Positions 48,053-57,994 are shown, counted from the stretch's first letter. The stretch: 64,000 bases of DNA from an uncultured Lachnospiraceae bacterium (GCA_910579465.1 CAJTUB010000001.1:62001-126000); one strand, 5' to 3'. The notes: generated from the sequence alone by a model not told the origin. Translations and numbers: made by a program.

Positions 48053-49891
48053 CTATTCAGTATAGTATTGTGACTGGGCGTTCCAGAGTTCATGGTATTT
48101 GCCGGTCCTGTCGGCAAGGAGTTCCTCATGTGTTCCTTTTTGAATTACTTCCCCTGCGTGGAATACGGCAATTTTATCGCAGAAACGGCATGATGCAAGG
48201 CGGTGACTGATATAAATAGCAGTTTTGCTGCCGGCGATTTCATTGAACTTACTGTAAATTTCGTATTCCGAAAGCGGGTCAAGAGCGGCAGTCGGTTCAT
48301 CAAGAATCATAAACGGTGCGTCTCTGTAGAGTGCACGGGCAAGGGCAAGTTTTTGCGCTTCGCCTCCGGATAGTTCCACGCCGTCTGTATCAAAGTCTTT
48401 GTATAGGCAGGTTTCTATGCCATTTGGCATGGCTTGGAGACGTGCATCAAAGCCTGCCTTTTTCAGACATTCCCGTACCTTATTGCTGTCATAGGCAGCA
48501 CTGGCGGCGACATTTTGCCCAAGACTGAATGAAAACAGACGGAAATCCTGAAACACTACGGAGAATATGGACATGTACTCATCATAGTCATATTTTTGAA
48601 TATTGACTCCGTTCAGTAATATTTCACCTTCAACCGGGTCGTACAAACGGCACATCAGCTTGATAAACGTAGTTTTCCCTGAACCGTTCATTCCTACGAC
48701 AGCAAGTTTTTCGCCGACCTTGAATTTCAGGTTTACATGTCTGAGCGCATATGTGTCAGTATTCGGATACCGGAAGGAGACGTCCCTGAATTCCACATAG
48801 TATTCGTTATCATCCCGTTTCTCAACGGTTAATGAACCCTGGTACATATGATTGGGCAGATCAAGATACTCATATAATTTCTGGAGATGGGTACAATATA
48901 CTTCATTATCGGACAATATATACATCAAATCCTGTAATCCTTCTCCGAGTCGTGATAAAACTGCAGCATATTGTACGATGCTTCCGACGCCGAAGGCGCC
49001 AAAGAATGCTTTTACCGCAATAAACAGGTAGCATGCAGCATTGGCAAGCCCGATTATAACATATGCGATAGCAGGATAGATGGACATTCTGAAAATAGCG
49101 GCCTGGTTTTCCCTGTCATGCCGGATGAGTTTATCCAGTACCTTTTCTGCAATAACATTTTGCTCATAAATCCGGACATCTTTTGCTTTCTCGGGGTTCA
49201 TATACAGTTCATTTCCAAAAAACATAAACGTCCGGTTGAACCAGACATAATCCTTGCACCACTTCATAAATATGGCGTGTTCTTTTATCGTTGCTTTTGA
49301 GTTACTCAGGCCGCCCAAGGTAATACAAACCAATAGAATAAGAATCCAGGCAGGATTGTCGATTACTTTATTTCCGGATTTGGAAACAAAGAGGGTTATG
49401 GTCATAGTAAGCGAAGCCAGTATATTTACAAAAGCATGGACAAGGGTAGAGGTGCCCCAGACCAGCTGAGCTAAACCGTTGCCAAACATATAGAGGTTTT
49501 CTTCGGCTTCGTGTCGTTGCTGTTGGATTTTTACATTTTCCAGATCAACAAAGTCTAATGACATCTGCTTGTCAGAAAAGATTTTTCCAAACCAGCTCCA
49601 CATTTGTGATTCTTTTTCGCTGCAGATACGGTAAATCATACTTTTAATGACGGCACAAATAAAATTAGCCAGAACGACACCAATAACGTAAATCATAACT
49701 GTGTTTATTCTTCTGTGCGTGGATATTTCATTAATAATCTGTGCCGAAAACCAGACAGAGAGAAAGGGCTGCACAGAATTTATGAACTCATAAAGTGCCT
49801 TTCCCTGTGCAAGACCAGGGCAATACTGCTTCAAGAGTCTAAAACCACGCATGGTGACAGAAATTCTTTTTTGAATTGACATTTTTTTCAT
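48053..49891 (-). CDS. ABC exporter half-transporter (permease-ATPase fusion), second of a pair
   Basis: 612 residues: six membrane segments in the first 320, then an ATPase with Walker A GMNGSGKTT, signature LSGGEAQKLALARAL and Walker B FMILDEPTAALDP, with the catalytic glutamate present. It pairs with the upstream half-transporter; the shared 4-base ATGA suggests a heterodimer. Such exporters move peptides, drugs or lipids outward. The region from 48053 to 51741 is clearly more AT-rich than the surroundings, which hints at separate origin. Ends 75 bases from DUF4097, convergent. Confidence 0.88.
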   Translation of the reverse strand: MKKMSIQKRISVTMRGFRLLKQYCPGLAQGKALYEFINSVQPFLSVWFSAQIINEISTHRRINTVMIYVIGVVLANFICAVIKSMIYRICSEKESQMWSWFGKIFSDKQMSLDFVDLENVKIQQQRHEAEENLYMFGNGLAQLVWGTSTLVHAFVNILASLTMTITLFVSKSGNKVIDNPAWILILLVCITLGGLSNSKATIKEHAIFMKWCKDYVWFNRTFMFFGNELYMNPEKAKDVRIYEQNVIAEKVLDKLIRHDRENQAAIFRMSIYPAIAYVIIGLANAACYLFIAVKAFFGAFGVGSIVQYAAVLSRLGEGLQDLMYILSDNEVYCTHLQKLYEYLDLPNHMYQGSLTVEKRDDNEYYVEFRDVSFRYPNTDTYALRHVNLKFKVGEKLAVVGMNGSGKTTFIKLMCRLYDPVEGEILLNGVNIQKYDYDEYMSIFSVVFQDFRLFSFSLGQNVAASAAYDSNKVRECLKKAGFDARLQAMPNGIETCLYKDFDTDGVELSGGEAQKLALARALYRDAPFMILDEPTAALDPLSEYEIYSKFNEIAGSKTAIYISHRLASCRFCDKIAVFHAGEVIQKGTHEELLADRTGKYHELWNAQSQYYTE

Positions 49892-51741
49892 TTTACCACC
49901 TCCGTTTCGCCGGTTTTCTCCCTGTAATATTTTGCCTGCATTTCAAATAGCTTATAGTATGCTCCCTTTAATCGGAGTAGCTCGTTATGCGTACCTTCTT
50001 CGCATATGACACCGTTTTCAATCAATAGGATGCGGTCACAAAAGCTCGTGCTGGCAAGTCTGTGTGAAATAAATATGGTAGTTTTTCCTGCACCAATTTT
50101 ATTGTAATTTTCATATAGATTACTTTCTGCAATCGGGTCGAGAGCAGCAGTAGGTTCGTCGAGCAGTATAACAGGCGCATTTTTATATAAGGCGCGGGCT
50201 AATAATAATTTCTGGACCTCGCCTCCGGAAAGCTCTATGCCATTGTCATATATGGCTCTTCCGAATTGGCTTTTTACACCGTCAGGAAGCTGCTCGATTT
50301 TATTCCAGAGTCCTGCAATTGTTAAGCAATGCCTGACCTTGACAGGGTCCGTATGTTCGGGCGGAGTTTCGGATACAATTTCCTCAATGGTTACGGGCAT
50401 GATGCTGTACTGTTGGAATACGGCGGAAAATTGCCTGTAGAAGTCAGTCCTGTTGTATTCCCGTAGATCAATACCGTCATATAATACCTGCCCTTCTGTC
50501 GGGTCAATTAATCCGCAAAGCAGTTTAACAAGTGTTGTTTTTCCCGCACCATTCAGTCCGACAATAGCGATATGCCCGCCAGGAGCGATTTTTAAGTTCA
50601 GGTTATGCAACGCATATTGTTCTGCTCCCTCGTATTTGTAGCTGACATTTTTCAGCTCAATTACCTTTGGACAAGCATCCGGTGGACATTTTAATCCACT
50701 GTCTTTGCGGAAGGTGTCCGGATATTCGAGGTAGGAACGAAAATAATTGATTTTCAAATTTGTCTGGTTGAGCAAGGATATCTGTGAAAAGATACTGCTA
50801 AGCCAGGTTGAAAAGCCTGTAACCACACTAAAATACAAGACAAAATCCGCGACAGATATTTTATTGTTCCATACGAGATACAGCAAATAGAGATAAGCGA
50901 TACTTTCACGCAGCAGAGCCAGCCCGCTGTCACAGACAGCTACACCGAAGATTTTGCCTGTAAGCCGTTTATACCATCCGGCAAGACCGTTCATATTGCC
51001 ATTGTAAAGCTCCGAAAACCAGGCGGTCATGCGGTAAAGGCGGATATCCTTTGCAGAGCGGGTATCACTGGCAATCGTATTAATATAGTTGATGCGCTGC
51101 TGGTAACCGATTCTTTCCTGGTTATGCTCTTCTGTCCATTTTATTATCTTCTGATTCAGAACATAGCTGAGCAGAGTGGTTGCAATCAGGAAAAGAATGA
51201 TTCCCCAGTTTATTTGAATAAGAATTACCCAAAAAACAGACAGCCCCAAAATGCTTGTAACTAGTTCAATCAGGATATCATATAGATTGGAGAGCAGGGA
51301 ATAGTTTCCGTTACAGCATAGAAAGCTTTCGGTTTGAAGTTTTCTGAAGACCCCGTTTTCCTGATTGATGTAATCGGTTGTCAGACCCTTGAGAGCTACA
51401 CGTTTGAGATAGAAGGTATTCATTCTGAATTTTTGATGATAATTAAATTTGGTTAAAAATTTATTTGTTCCTGATAGTATGGCGATGCAGCCCATAAAAG
51501 CAAGCAGGGCAGTAATCAGGTCGCGCAAGGGTTGCTTTGCGGTTATTATTTCAATGACCGTTTTAGGCAGGTAAGTTGATAACAGTGAAAGCGTCACGTT
51601 TATTAATATTATAAGAATACAGCAGCATAATAATGGAAAACAGCACCGGACGGTGTTGCCAAGGCAGTATAAAATATTCTGAATCACGGAATAGTGGCAG
51701 CGGTTCAGGGCGTCGTGTGTCTCCTGATTAGTTCTTTTCAT
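49888..51741 (-). CDS. ABC exporter half-transporter (permease-ATPase fusion), first of a pair
   Basis: 617 residues: a six-helix domain and ATPase with Walker A GLNGAGKTT, signature LSGGEVQKLLLARAL and Walker B VILLDEPTAALDP. Both half-transporters keep the signature and catalytic glutamate, so neither composite site is obviously degenerate, unlike in many heterodimeric exporters. There is no peptidase C39 or bacteriocin leader gene next to it, so the substrate is open. AGGAGGTAGATA precedes its ATG at 51741. No dedicated regulator is seen nearby. Confidence 0.88.
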   Translation of the reverse strand: MKRTNQETHDALNRCHYSVIQNILYCLGNTVRCCFPLLCCCILIILINVTLSLLSTYLPKTVIEIITAKQPLRDLITALLAFMGCIAILSGTNKFLTKFNYHQKFRMNTFYLKRVALKGLTTDYINQENGVFRKLQTESFLCCNGNYSLLSNLYDILIELVTSILGLSVFWVILIQINWGIILFLIATTLLSYVLNQKIIKWTEEHNQERIGYQQRINYINTIASDTRSAKDIRLYRMTAWFSELYNGNMNGLAGWYKRLTGKIFGVAVCDSGLALLRESIAYLYLLYLVWNNKISVADFVLYFSVVTGFSTWLSSIFSQISLLNQTNLKINYFRSYLEYPDTFRKDSGLKCPPDACPKVIELKNVSYKYEGAEQYALHNLNLKIAPGGHIAIVGLNGAGKTTLVKLLCGLIDPTEGQVLYDGIDLREYNRTDFYRQFSAVFQQYSIMPVTIEEIVSETPPEHTDPVKVRHCLTIAGLWNKIEQLPDGVKSQFGRAIYDNGIELSGGEVQKLLLARALYKNAPVILLDEPTAALDPIAESNLYENYNKIGAGKTTIFISHRLASTSFCDRILLIENGVICEEGTHNELLRLKGAYYKLFEMQAKYYREKTGETEVVK

Positions 51742-51793
51742 ATTTATCTACCTCCTTTTTCTGTATTCTACTAAAGAAAATGACATAATAAAA

Positions 51794-51830
51794 AATTCGT
51801 GCACCAATTGCATCTACAGGTGCACGAATT
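51794..51830 (-). terminator. Terminator of yigZ-pbp-luxS
   Basis: AATTCGTGCACC (51794-51805) and GGTGCACGAATT (51819-51830) are perfectly complementary 12-base arms; on the reverse strand the stem is followed by TTTTTATTATG. Confidence 0.9.
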
Positions 51831-51887
51831 GCAACTATTGTACTTTACAGGAAATGCTGTGGCGCGTCAGTGCGCAGCATAAAGAGG

Positions 51888-52367
51888 CTATTCCGGATAT
51901 TTCATGCGTTCCTCTGTAATCCCGTCCAGCACCTCGCGTAAGAAGCGGCCGCCGTAATAGTTTGCCATCGGCAGGTTCATGTCCAGATAATTGCCGCAGG
52001 CAATGGCAGATGCGCCTGGAACCTCTCCCTGGTAATCGCGGATAAAGGTAAACAGCTCCCGCAGCAGCGGAAGGATGTCGGCGGACTCGTAGTCTCCGGC
52101 AAGCAGGAGATAAAAGCCGGTACGGCAGCCCATTGGTCCGAAATATACAATACGGGAGCCGAACTCCGCATGGTTTCGTAAAAAGGTAGCGGCAAGGTGT
52201 TCGATGGTGTGTACCTCCGCTGTATTCATGACCGGTTCTGCATTCGGGCGGGTGATGCGGAGATCAAAGGTGGTTACAACCGTATCTCCGACCGTATCTT
52301 TGCGGGAGACATAGACGCCTGGCAGCAGGGTCAGGTGATTAATCGTAAAGCTGGCAATCGGTTTCAT
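51888..52367 (-). CDS. luxS: S-ribosylhomocysteine lyase (autoinducer-2 synthase)
   Basis: A 159-residue LuxS that cleaves S-ribosylhomocysteine to homocysteine and DPD, the AI-2 precursor, within the methyl cycle. The metal ligands are histidines 53 and 57 in HTIEHL and cysteine 124 in AIACGNY; the catalytic cysteine is residue 81 in GPMGCRTG. GAAAGGAG precedes the ATG. It begins 18 bases after the PBP gene and ends in a strong terminator, so it is probably read from the yigZ-pbp transcript. Confidence 0.96.
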   Translation of the reverse strand: MKPIASFTINHLTLLPGVYVSRKDTVGDTVVTTFDLRITRPNAEPVMNTAEVHTIEHLAATFLRNHAEFGSRIVYFGPMGCRTGFYLLLAGDYESADILPLLRELFTFIRDYQGEVPGASAIACGNYLDMNLPMANYYGGRFLREVLDGITEERMKYPE

Positions 52368-52385
52368 TGGTATTCTCCTTTCGGG

Positions 52386-55289
52386 CTAATAAAAGGTGAC
52401 AGGAGACACGGTCGGTGTCGGGGAAGGAGGCAGCGTAGGAGAAAGCTGTCCGCCCTGCGATTCATCTCCTGTTGGCGGGTCCGGCGTCGGTGTAGGCGTC
52501 AGAGGCGGTGTCGGTGTCAAAGACGGAGCCGGGGAGCCGGTCGTGCCCGGTACGGTTGGTGTCGGGGTAAGGTCCGGATTCATCGGGTCCGGTGTCGGGG
52601 TTATGTCATTGTGAATCGTACAAAGCGCGTTTTCTCCGGTCGGCAGGAGGTTCGGCGTATCAGAGGTCGTATAGCTGATTACGTTTCCCTTCCAGTCCAA
52701 AAGCTCCGGCTCGTTCTTTAGGAGCAGTACCTTTTCGGTTACAAGCTCCGCAGGACAGCCTGTAGCGGCAAGCTTTTTGCTTTCGGAGCAGATGGAAACC
52801 TTGATGTGGACATCACACTTTTCAAGCGGCACCGTTCCCTTGGCAAAATATTCGTTACGGACAGTAGAGCCGCCCTCGGCAGAGTCGCAAACGCCGTCAA
52901 CGGCAAGCTTCCCGGATTTGGTGCAAACCCTTGCAGTAACGATAGAATCCGGTATGGTAAATTCCTTATAAGGAAGCTCCAGCGAAGCATGCACCTGTTC
53001 CATAATGTTGCGCCAGATATCCTGCTGGTAGCTCTGGTTAATCTGCGAAAAATTGTTGTCAAAGCCGGACCAGATGGAGGCAGTGTAGTACGGGGTGTAG
53101 CCGCAGAACCACAGGTCGTTGTTGTTAGAGGCTGTACCGGTTTTTCCGGCTACCGGCATTTTGTAATCGCGGAAGCGGAGCCTGCTGCCTGTGCTGTTGC
53201 CTGTACCGCCTGTAACGGTATCTACCATTGCGCTTGTCAGGAGGTAAGCCGTGGAGGTTTTGATGACCTGCGTGGAGTCAGGTTCATTTGACAGCAGAAC
53301 ACGTCCGTCATGGTCCAGCACCTTGGTATACAGGTATGGTTTATTGTAAACCCCTCCGTTTGCGATGGTTGCATAGGCAGAGGTAAGCTCTAAATTGGTG
53401 ACACCATCGGTCAGACCGCCCAGCGCCAGGGGAAGGTTGATATCAGAGTAGGTCTTTCCGGTTGCTTCATCATAACGCGAATCGACCAGGGTACTGAAGC
53501 CGAGCTTTTTCAGATAATTGAAGGATACCTGCGGGGAAACCAGCTCTAACGTCCGCACCGCGATAATGTTCATGGAGTAGGAAATACCCCGGCGTATCGG
53601 ATTCAGACCGTAGAACGGTCCGTTAAAATGGCTCTTGTTTCCCTTTGCCCACCAGTTAATGACCTCCTTCTGGGTATTCGGGTAGTAATAAGGCCGGTCA
53701 TCAATCGGAGTGGCAAGTGTCATTCCGGAGCTGTCGATTGCCGGCAGGAAGGAGGCAAGTACCTTAAAGGTAGAACCGACGGCACGCGTTGTCGCTGTTG
53801 CCCGGTTTAAGGTACGGCTGCCTGTTTTTTCTCCTCTGCCGCCGACCAGGGCAAGCACTTCACCGGTATTGTGGTTCATCAGGCAGAAGGAAGACTGCGG
53901 CTGCGGGGTAAAGGTGCGGCGTTCGCCCAGAATCGTATCGCTGGCGGCAGCGTCATCCTCTACCGTATTAACATGCGCTGCACGGAATTCGTCCAAATAT
54001 GCCGTCATGGACTCGTCGCTGACGCAGAGGAGCTGGTACATACCCTGGTTAATCTGCACAATGACGGAGCGGTCGTTTTTAAAGCTGTCAAAATATGAAA
54101 TTAAATCCGAAAGCTGATAATGGATGGCGCTGCCGTCCGGCTTCTGTACGGAGAGGGCATAGCTTAATTCATAAAAGGAGCCCTCAGAGGAGCCTCTGCC
54201 GAATTTAGGGAACAGGGATTCGTCCGTATAAACGTCGTCACAGATGTCCTGTATCGTGCGGTCCTGTGTGGTATAAATGCTCAGGCCGCTCGTATAAACC
54301 ATTGAGGTTGCCTGTGCCTGGGTATAGCCCTTCCGGTCTACTAAATCCTTAATGACCGAATCGATTACGGCATCGGTAAAGTAACTGTAGTAGGAGGCGG
54401 TCTCATTCTTTTTCTCCGCGACCAGCTGGATACGGCTGTAAGGATCGTCCGCCAGAGCCAGTTCATATTCCTCCTGCGTACAGAAATGATTGTCACGCAT
54501 CAGCTTCAGACAGTCTGCGCGGCGCTTTTTATTGTCCTCCGGATAGTTAATCGGATTCTGGTAGGTCGGGGACCACGGAATTGCTGCCAGTACGGTGACT
54601 TCTGACAGCGTTAAATCCTTGGCATCTTTATTAAAGTAAACCTGCGCCGCTGTCTGGATGCCATAGGCGGTATTTCCGTAGTTTACGGTATTCATGTAAT
54701 ACTCCAGAATCGTATCCTTGGACAGCTTGTTTTCCAATTCGACGGCAAGGAACTGCTCCTGTATTTTCCGGGACAGCTTTACAAACGGATTTGCTTCGTT
54801 ACCTCCCTCAAAGACCTGGTTTTTTAAAAGCTGCTGCGTAATCGTACTGGCGCCGTAGTCCAGTGAGCCGGTTTTCAGGTTGGAAACCAGGGCACGCATA
54901 ATACCGCGCATATCGATTCCGTTATGTTCATAAAAACGTTCGTCCTCCATAGCAACAAACGCATATTTGATATGGTCGGGAAGCTCGGTGATAGAAACAT
55001 AGTCACGGTTTGCCTCAACGCCTGCCAGGGTTTCCGCATGGGAACCGTCCCGGTAGTAGGTGTTGGAGGCATAGCCTGTCGGTACGACGTTGATTAGGTC
55101 AATGCTCGGCACGGTTGCGGAAAGACCGCTGACAATGCCGGTAACGGCAGAAACGCCGATTACTGCCAAAAAGACAATTCCGATGAGAAAAAGACGGAAT
55201 ATATTGACGTTCAATTTTGTTGAAAGCCGTTTAGAACTCGACTTTAAGGCGTGAATTTTCTGGTTTGTTTCATGCTTGCTAAAATTCAT
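52386..55289 (-). CDS. Class A penicillin-binding protein (PBP1A type)
   Basis: 967 residues: cytoplasmic start, membrane anchor (about 32-56), transglycosylase GT51 domain with EDERFYEHNGID (catalytic glutamate about 115) and STITQQLLKN, and a transpeptidase domain with GSTFK (serine about 506), SMN and AGKTGTA. A long C-terminal tail (last about 75 residues) is rich in proline and threonine with TPTP units, a likely extracellular wall tether. It polymerises and cross-links peptidoglycan. The ATG at 55289 follows AGAGAGGG; the reading from 55328 has no binding site. Located between yigZ and luxS. Confidence 0.95.
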   Translation of the reverse strand: MNFSKHETNQKIHALKSSSKRLSTKLNVNIFRLFLIGIVFLAVIGVSAVTGIVSGLSATVPSIDLINVVPTGYASNTYYRDGSHAETLAGVEANRDYVSITELPDHIKYAFVAMEDERFYEHNGIDMRGIMRALVSNLKTGSLDYGASTITQQLLKNQVFEGGNEANPFVKLSRKIQEQFLAVELENKLSKDTILEYYMNTVNYGNTAYGIQTAAQVYFNKDAKDLTLSEVTVLAAIPWSPTYQNPINYPEDNKKRRADCLKLMRDNHFCTQEEYELALADDPYSRIQLVAEKKNETASYYSYFTDAVIDSVIKDLVDRKGYTQAQATSMVYTSGLSIYTTQDRTIQDICDDVYTDESLFPKFGRGSSEGSFYELSYALSVQKPDGSAIHYQLSDLISYFDSFKNDRSVIVQINQGMYQLLCVSDESMTAYLDEFRAAHVNTVEDDAAASDTILGERRTFTPQPQSSFCLMNHNTGEVLALVGGRGEKTGSRTLNRATATTRAVGSTFKVLASFLPAIDSSGMTLATPIDDRPYYYPNTQKEVINWWAKGNKSHFNGPFYGLNPIRRGISYSMNIIAVRTLELVSPQVSFNYLKKLGFSTLVDSRYDEATGKTYSDINLPLALGGLTDGVTNLELTSAYATIANGGVYNKPYLYTKVLDHDGRVLLSNEPDSTQVIKTSTAYLLTSAMVDTVTGGTGNSTGSRLRFRDYKMPVAGKTGTASNNNDLWFCGYTPYYTASIWSGFDNNFSQINQSYQQDIWRNIMEQVHASLELPYKEFTIPDSIVTARVCTKSGKLAVDGVCDSAEGGSTVRNEYFAKGTVPLEKCDVHIKVSICSESKKLAATGCPAELVTEKVLLLKNEPELLDWKGNVISYTTSDTPNLLPTGENALCTIHNDITPTPDPMNPDLTPTPTVPGTTGSPAPSLTPTPPLTPTPTPDPPTGDESQGGQLSPTLPPSPTPTVSPVTFY

Positions 55290-55345
55290 TGTAATCCCTC
55301 TCTCTGAAAGAACCTGTATAAAAAGCATATCCGCAATCGGAAAAC

Positions 55346-56002
55346 TTATACGGAAAGGAAGATGAGTTCTCCGCCGGTTTCACAGAACCAGACGGCATCC
55401 TGTTCGGTAATGACCGCCTTGCCGGAGGTTGCCTCGGTAATCTTTTTTTCAAAGGCCTGTCTGGTTTCCTCGGTGGTCAGCACCGTGGCAGTCACAATAT
55501 CCGTATAAACAATGTCCTGCGTAAACAGCTCCATCTGTGCGGTAATATACTGCAGCTTTCCAATACTGTTATAATCGGTAACAACGGTAACGGGAATGCC
55601 GTAGCGTCTGGTTACGACCGTGCTTGCCGAAAGCCCTGCCTTGACCGCCGCCTGATAGGCACGCACCAGACCGCCGGTGCCAAGGAGCGTCCCGCCGAAG
55701 TAACGGGTTACGACGACGCATACATTGTGGAGCTCCTCTGCCAGTAACACCTCCAGCATAGGTCTGCCCGCAGTTCCGTGCGGCTCGCCGTCGTCACTGC
55801 AGCGTGTGGTTTCATGGCAGCTCCCCAGGGTATAGGCGGAACAGTTGTGGGAGGCGTCCCAATATTGCTTCTTTGTCTGCTCAATAAAGGAAAGAGCGTC
55901 CTCTTCGGTGGCAATCGGAATTACCGTGGCAATAAAGCGGGACTTTTTTTCTGTAATCTCCCCTGTACCGCCGCGGTAGACAATCTGATAAGAATCCGGC
56001 AT
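55346..56002 (-). CDS. yigZ: YigZ/IMPACT family protein
   Basis: A 218-residue protein with an N-terminal IMPACT domain (EITEKKSRFIATVIP, HNCSAYTLG, SDDGEPHGTAGRPML, VVVTRYFGGTLLGTGGLVRAYQAA) and a C-terminal DUF1949-type ferredoxin-like domain. Its ribosome-linked regulatory role is known only in eukaryotic relatives. It starts with AAAGGGG upstream and leads the PBP gene by 56 bases, so it begins the yigZ-pbp-luxS unit. Confidence 0.92.
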   Translation of the reverse strand: MPDSYQIVYRGGTGEITEKKSRFIATVIPIATEEDALSFIEQTKKQYWDASHNCSAYTLGSCHETTRCSDDGEPHGTAGRPMLEVLLAEELHNVCVVVTRYFGGTLLGTGGLVRAYQAAVKAGLSASTVVTRRYGIPVTVVTDYNSIGKLQYITAQMELFTQDIVYTDIVTATVLTTEETRQAFEKKITEATSGKAVITEQDAVWFCETGGELIFLSV

Positions 56003-56165
56003 GACGCATCCCCTTTCTGTACGGAATCATAAGCTGGGTTTTGCCAAAAAATAGTATATCAAAAAGCCGGGGATACTGCAAGAAAATCGGGAGATTTAAT
56101 AAATTTGTAATGAATCCGGGTAGGCGGCTCCGGGCGTGGCGGATGTTAAATTTCCGTGGAACCTC

Positions 56166-56194
56166 TTTACAAAACCGGGTTCTGCGGATATACT
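56166..56194 (+). promoter_or_regulatory. Promoter of sufC-sufB/D
   Basis: TTTACA (56166-56171) and TATACT (56189-56194) with a 17-base spacer, about 55 bases before the sufC start. Confidence 0.7.
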
Positions 56195-56249
56195 ATAAAT
56201 GGTGTGGGGGAGGAAGCAGGAAGAACAGAAAGAGAAAGGATATTTTACT

Positions 56250-56963
56250 ATGCTTGAGTTAAGAAATGTTTCTTACCGTGTCGAGCAGGACAGCACGGGA
56301 AAGGAAATTTTAAAAAATATCAGTCTGACCATTAAGGAGCGTTTTGTAGCTGTTACCGGGCCGAACGGCGGGGGAAAGTCGACGTTGGCAAAGGTGCTGG
56401 CGGGGATTATTACGCCGACGGAGGGCCGGATTTTTCTGGATGGGGAGGATATCACGGACCTTTCCATTACCGAACGCGCAAAACGGGGCATCAGCTTTGC
56501 TTTCCAGCAGCCGGTGCGGTTTAAGGGAATTACGGTGAAGGACCTGATTGCGCTTGCGGCAGGGAAGAAGCTGAGTACGGCAGAGGTCTGCGATTATCTT
56601 TCCGAGGTCGGTCTCTGTGCCAGGGATTATGTAAACCGCGAGGTGAATGCAAGCTTATCCGGCGGAGAGTTAAAGCGGATTGAGATTGCAACGGTTATGG
56701 CAAGGGGAACCGCCCTGTCCATTTTTGACGAGCCGGAGGCAGGCATTGATTTGTGGAGCTTTCAGAACCTGATTCATGTGTTTGAGGAGATGCATAATAA
56801 AATTCAGGGTTCGATTCTGATTATTTCCCATCAGGAGCGGATTTTAAATATCGCAGATAAGATTATCGTAATTGCGGGCGGTGAGCTGAGCCGTACCGGC
56901 ACCAGGGAGGAAATTCTTCCGGAACTGTTAAATACGGTCGGGACATGTCCGAAGCAGAAATAA
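56250..56963 (+). CDS. sufC: SufC-like Fe-S assembly ATPase
   Basis: A 237-residue ATPase: Walker A GPNGGGKST, Q-loop region FAFQQPVRFKG, signature LSGGELKRIEIATVM and Walker B LSIFDEPEAGIDLW, with the SufC-specific EAGID after Walker B. SufC powers scaffold SufB/D during iron-sulfur cluster building. Start ATG at 56250 has AAAGGA; the reading from 56199 does not. The partner gene follows after 23 bases. No SufS or SufU gene is adjacent, so this is a two-gene minimal unit. Confidence 0.9.
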   Translation: MLELRNVSYRVEQDSTGKEILKNISLTIKERFVAVTGPNGGGKSTLAKVLAGIITPTEGRIFLDGEDITDLSITERAKRGISFAFQQPVRFKGITVKDLIALAAGKKLSTAEVCDYLSEVGLCARDYVNREVNASLSGGELKRIEIATVMARGTALSIFDEPEAGIDLWSFQNLIHVFEEMHNKIQGSILIISHQERILNIADKIIVIAGGELSRTGTREEILPELLNTVGTCPKQK

Positions 56964-56986
56964 GAGAAAGGCAGGAGAATCAGACT

Positions 56987-57904
56987 ATGGATGAGATACA
57001 GAAAACATTGTTAGAACAGGTCGCAGGGCTTCACGAGGTGCCTGCCGGCGCTTATAATCTGCGGATTAACGGACAGGCGGGCGGCAGGAACACGACTGCG
57101 AATATTGATATTGTGCCGAAGACAGACGTGTCCGGGATTGACATTATCATTCAGCCGGGGACCAAAAACGAAAGTGTGCACATTCCGGTTCTGTTAAGCC
57201 AGTCCGGATTAAAGGAATGCGTATATAATGATTTTTATATCGGTGAGGACTGTGATGTAACGATTGTCGCAGGCTGCGGCATTCATAACGGCGGCGATGC
57301 GGCGTCAGAGCATTCCGGTGTCCATCGTTTCTTCCTGAAGAAGAATGCAAGGATAAAATATGTAGAAAAGCATTATGGCAGCGGCGAGGGCACAGGCGAG
57401 CGCATTATGAACCCGACCACGGAGGTTACGCTGGACGAGGGCGCTTATATGGAAATGGATACGGTGCAGATTAAGGGCGTGGATTCTACAAAGCGTGTGA
57501 CGAAGGCAGTGCTCGGGGAGGATGCGACGCTGGTCATTAAGGAAAAGCTGATGACGCACGGGAAGCAGACCGCGGAGACCGAGTTTACGGTAGACTTGAA
57601 CGGCAGGGGAGCTTCTGCCGACGTGGTATCGCGTTCCGTCGCAAAGGATTCGTCCCATCAGGTGTTTTTATCGAAAATCAATGGAAACAGCGCCTGCACG
57701 GGGCATACGGAGTGCGATGCGATTATTATGGATTCGGCAAGCGTAAGCGCAATCCCGGAGATTACGGCAAACCATCTCGAGGCAAGCTTAATCCATGAGG
57801 CAGCCATCGGGAAAATTGCGGGCGAGCAGATTATAAAGCTGATGACGCTAGGGCTCACGGAGGAGGAGGCAGAGGCGCAGATAATAAACGGATTTTTAAA
57901 GTAG
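56987..57904 (+). CDS. SufB/SufD family Fe-S scaffold protein
   Basis: A 305-residue beta-helix protein of the SufBD family: core TANIDIVPKTDVSGIDIIIQPGTKNES, central VAGCGIHNGG and MEMDTVQIKGVDSTKR, and C-terminal SVSAIPEITANHLEASLIHEAAIGKIAGEQ, which matches the SufB/D region that grips SufC. It is shorter than E. coli SufB or SufD (about 420-495). With sufC it forms the two-component Suf-minimal type reported from anaerobes. ATG at 56987 has AGGAG upstream. Confidence 0.85.
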   Translation: MDEIQKTLLEQVAGLHEVPAGAYNLRINGQAGGRNTTANIDIVPKTDVSGIDIIIQPGTKNESVHIPVLLSQSGLKECVYNDFYIGEDCDVTIVAGCGIHNGGDAASEHSGVHRFFLKKNARIKYVEKHYGSGEGTGERIMNPTTEVTLDEGAYMEMDTVQIKGVDSTKRVTKAVLGEDATLVIKEKLMTHGKQTAETEFTVDLNGRGASADVVSRSVAKDSSHQVFLSKINGNSACTGHTECDAIIMDSASVSAIPEITANHLEASLIHEAAIGKIAGEQIIKLMTLGLTEEEAEAQIINGFLK

Positions 57905-57994
57905 GCGTGGGTTTCCGTATTTTTTGAATGAGCCGGAAACTCCCGGAGACTGTGGCACCGGCACTTGACAAATCCGCGGTTCATGGGTAAAATA

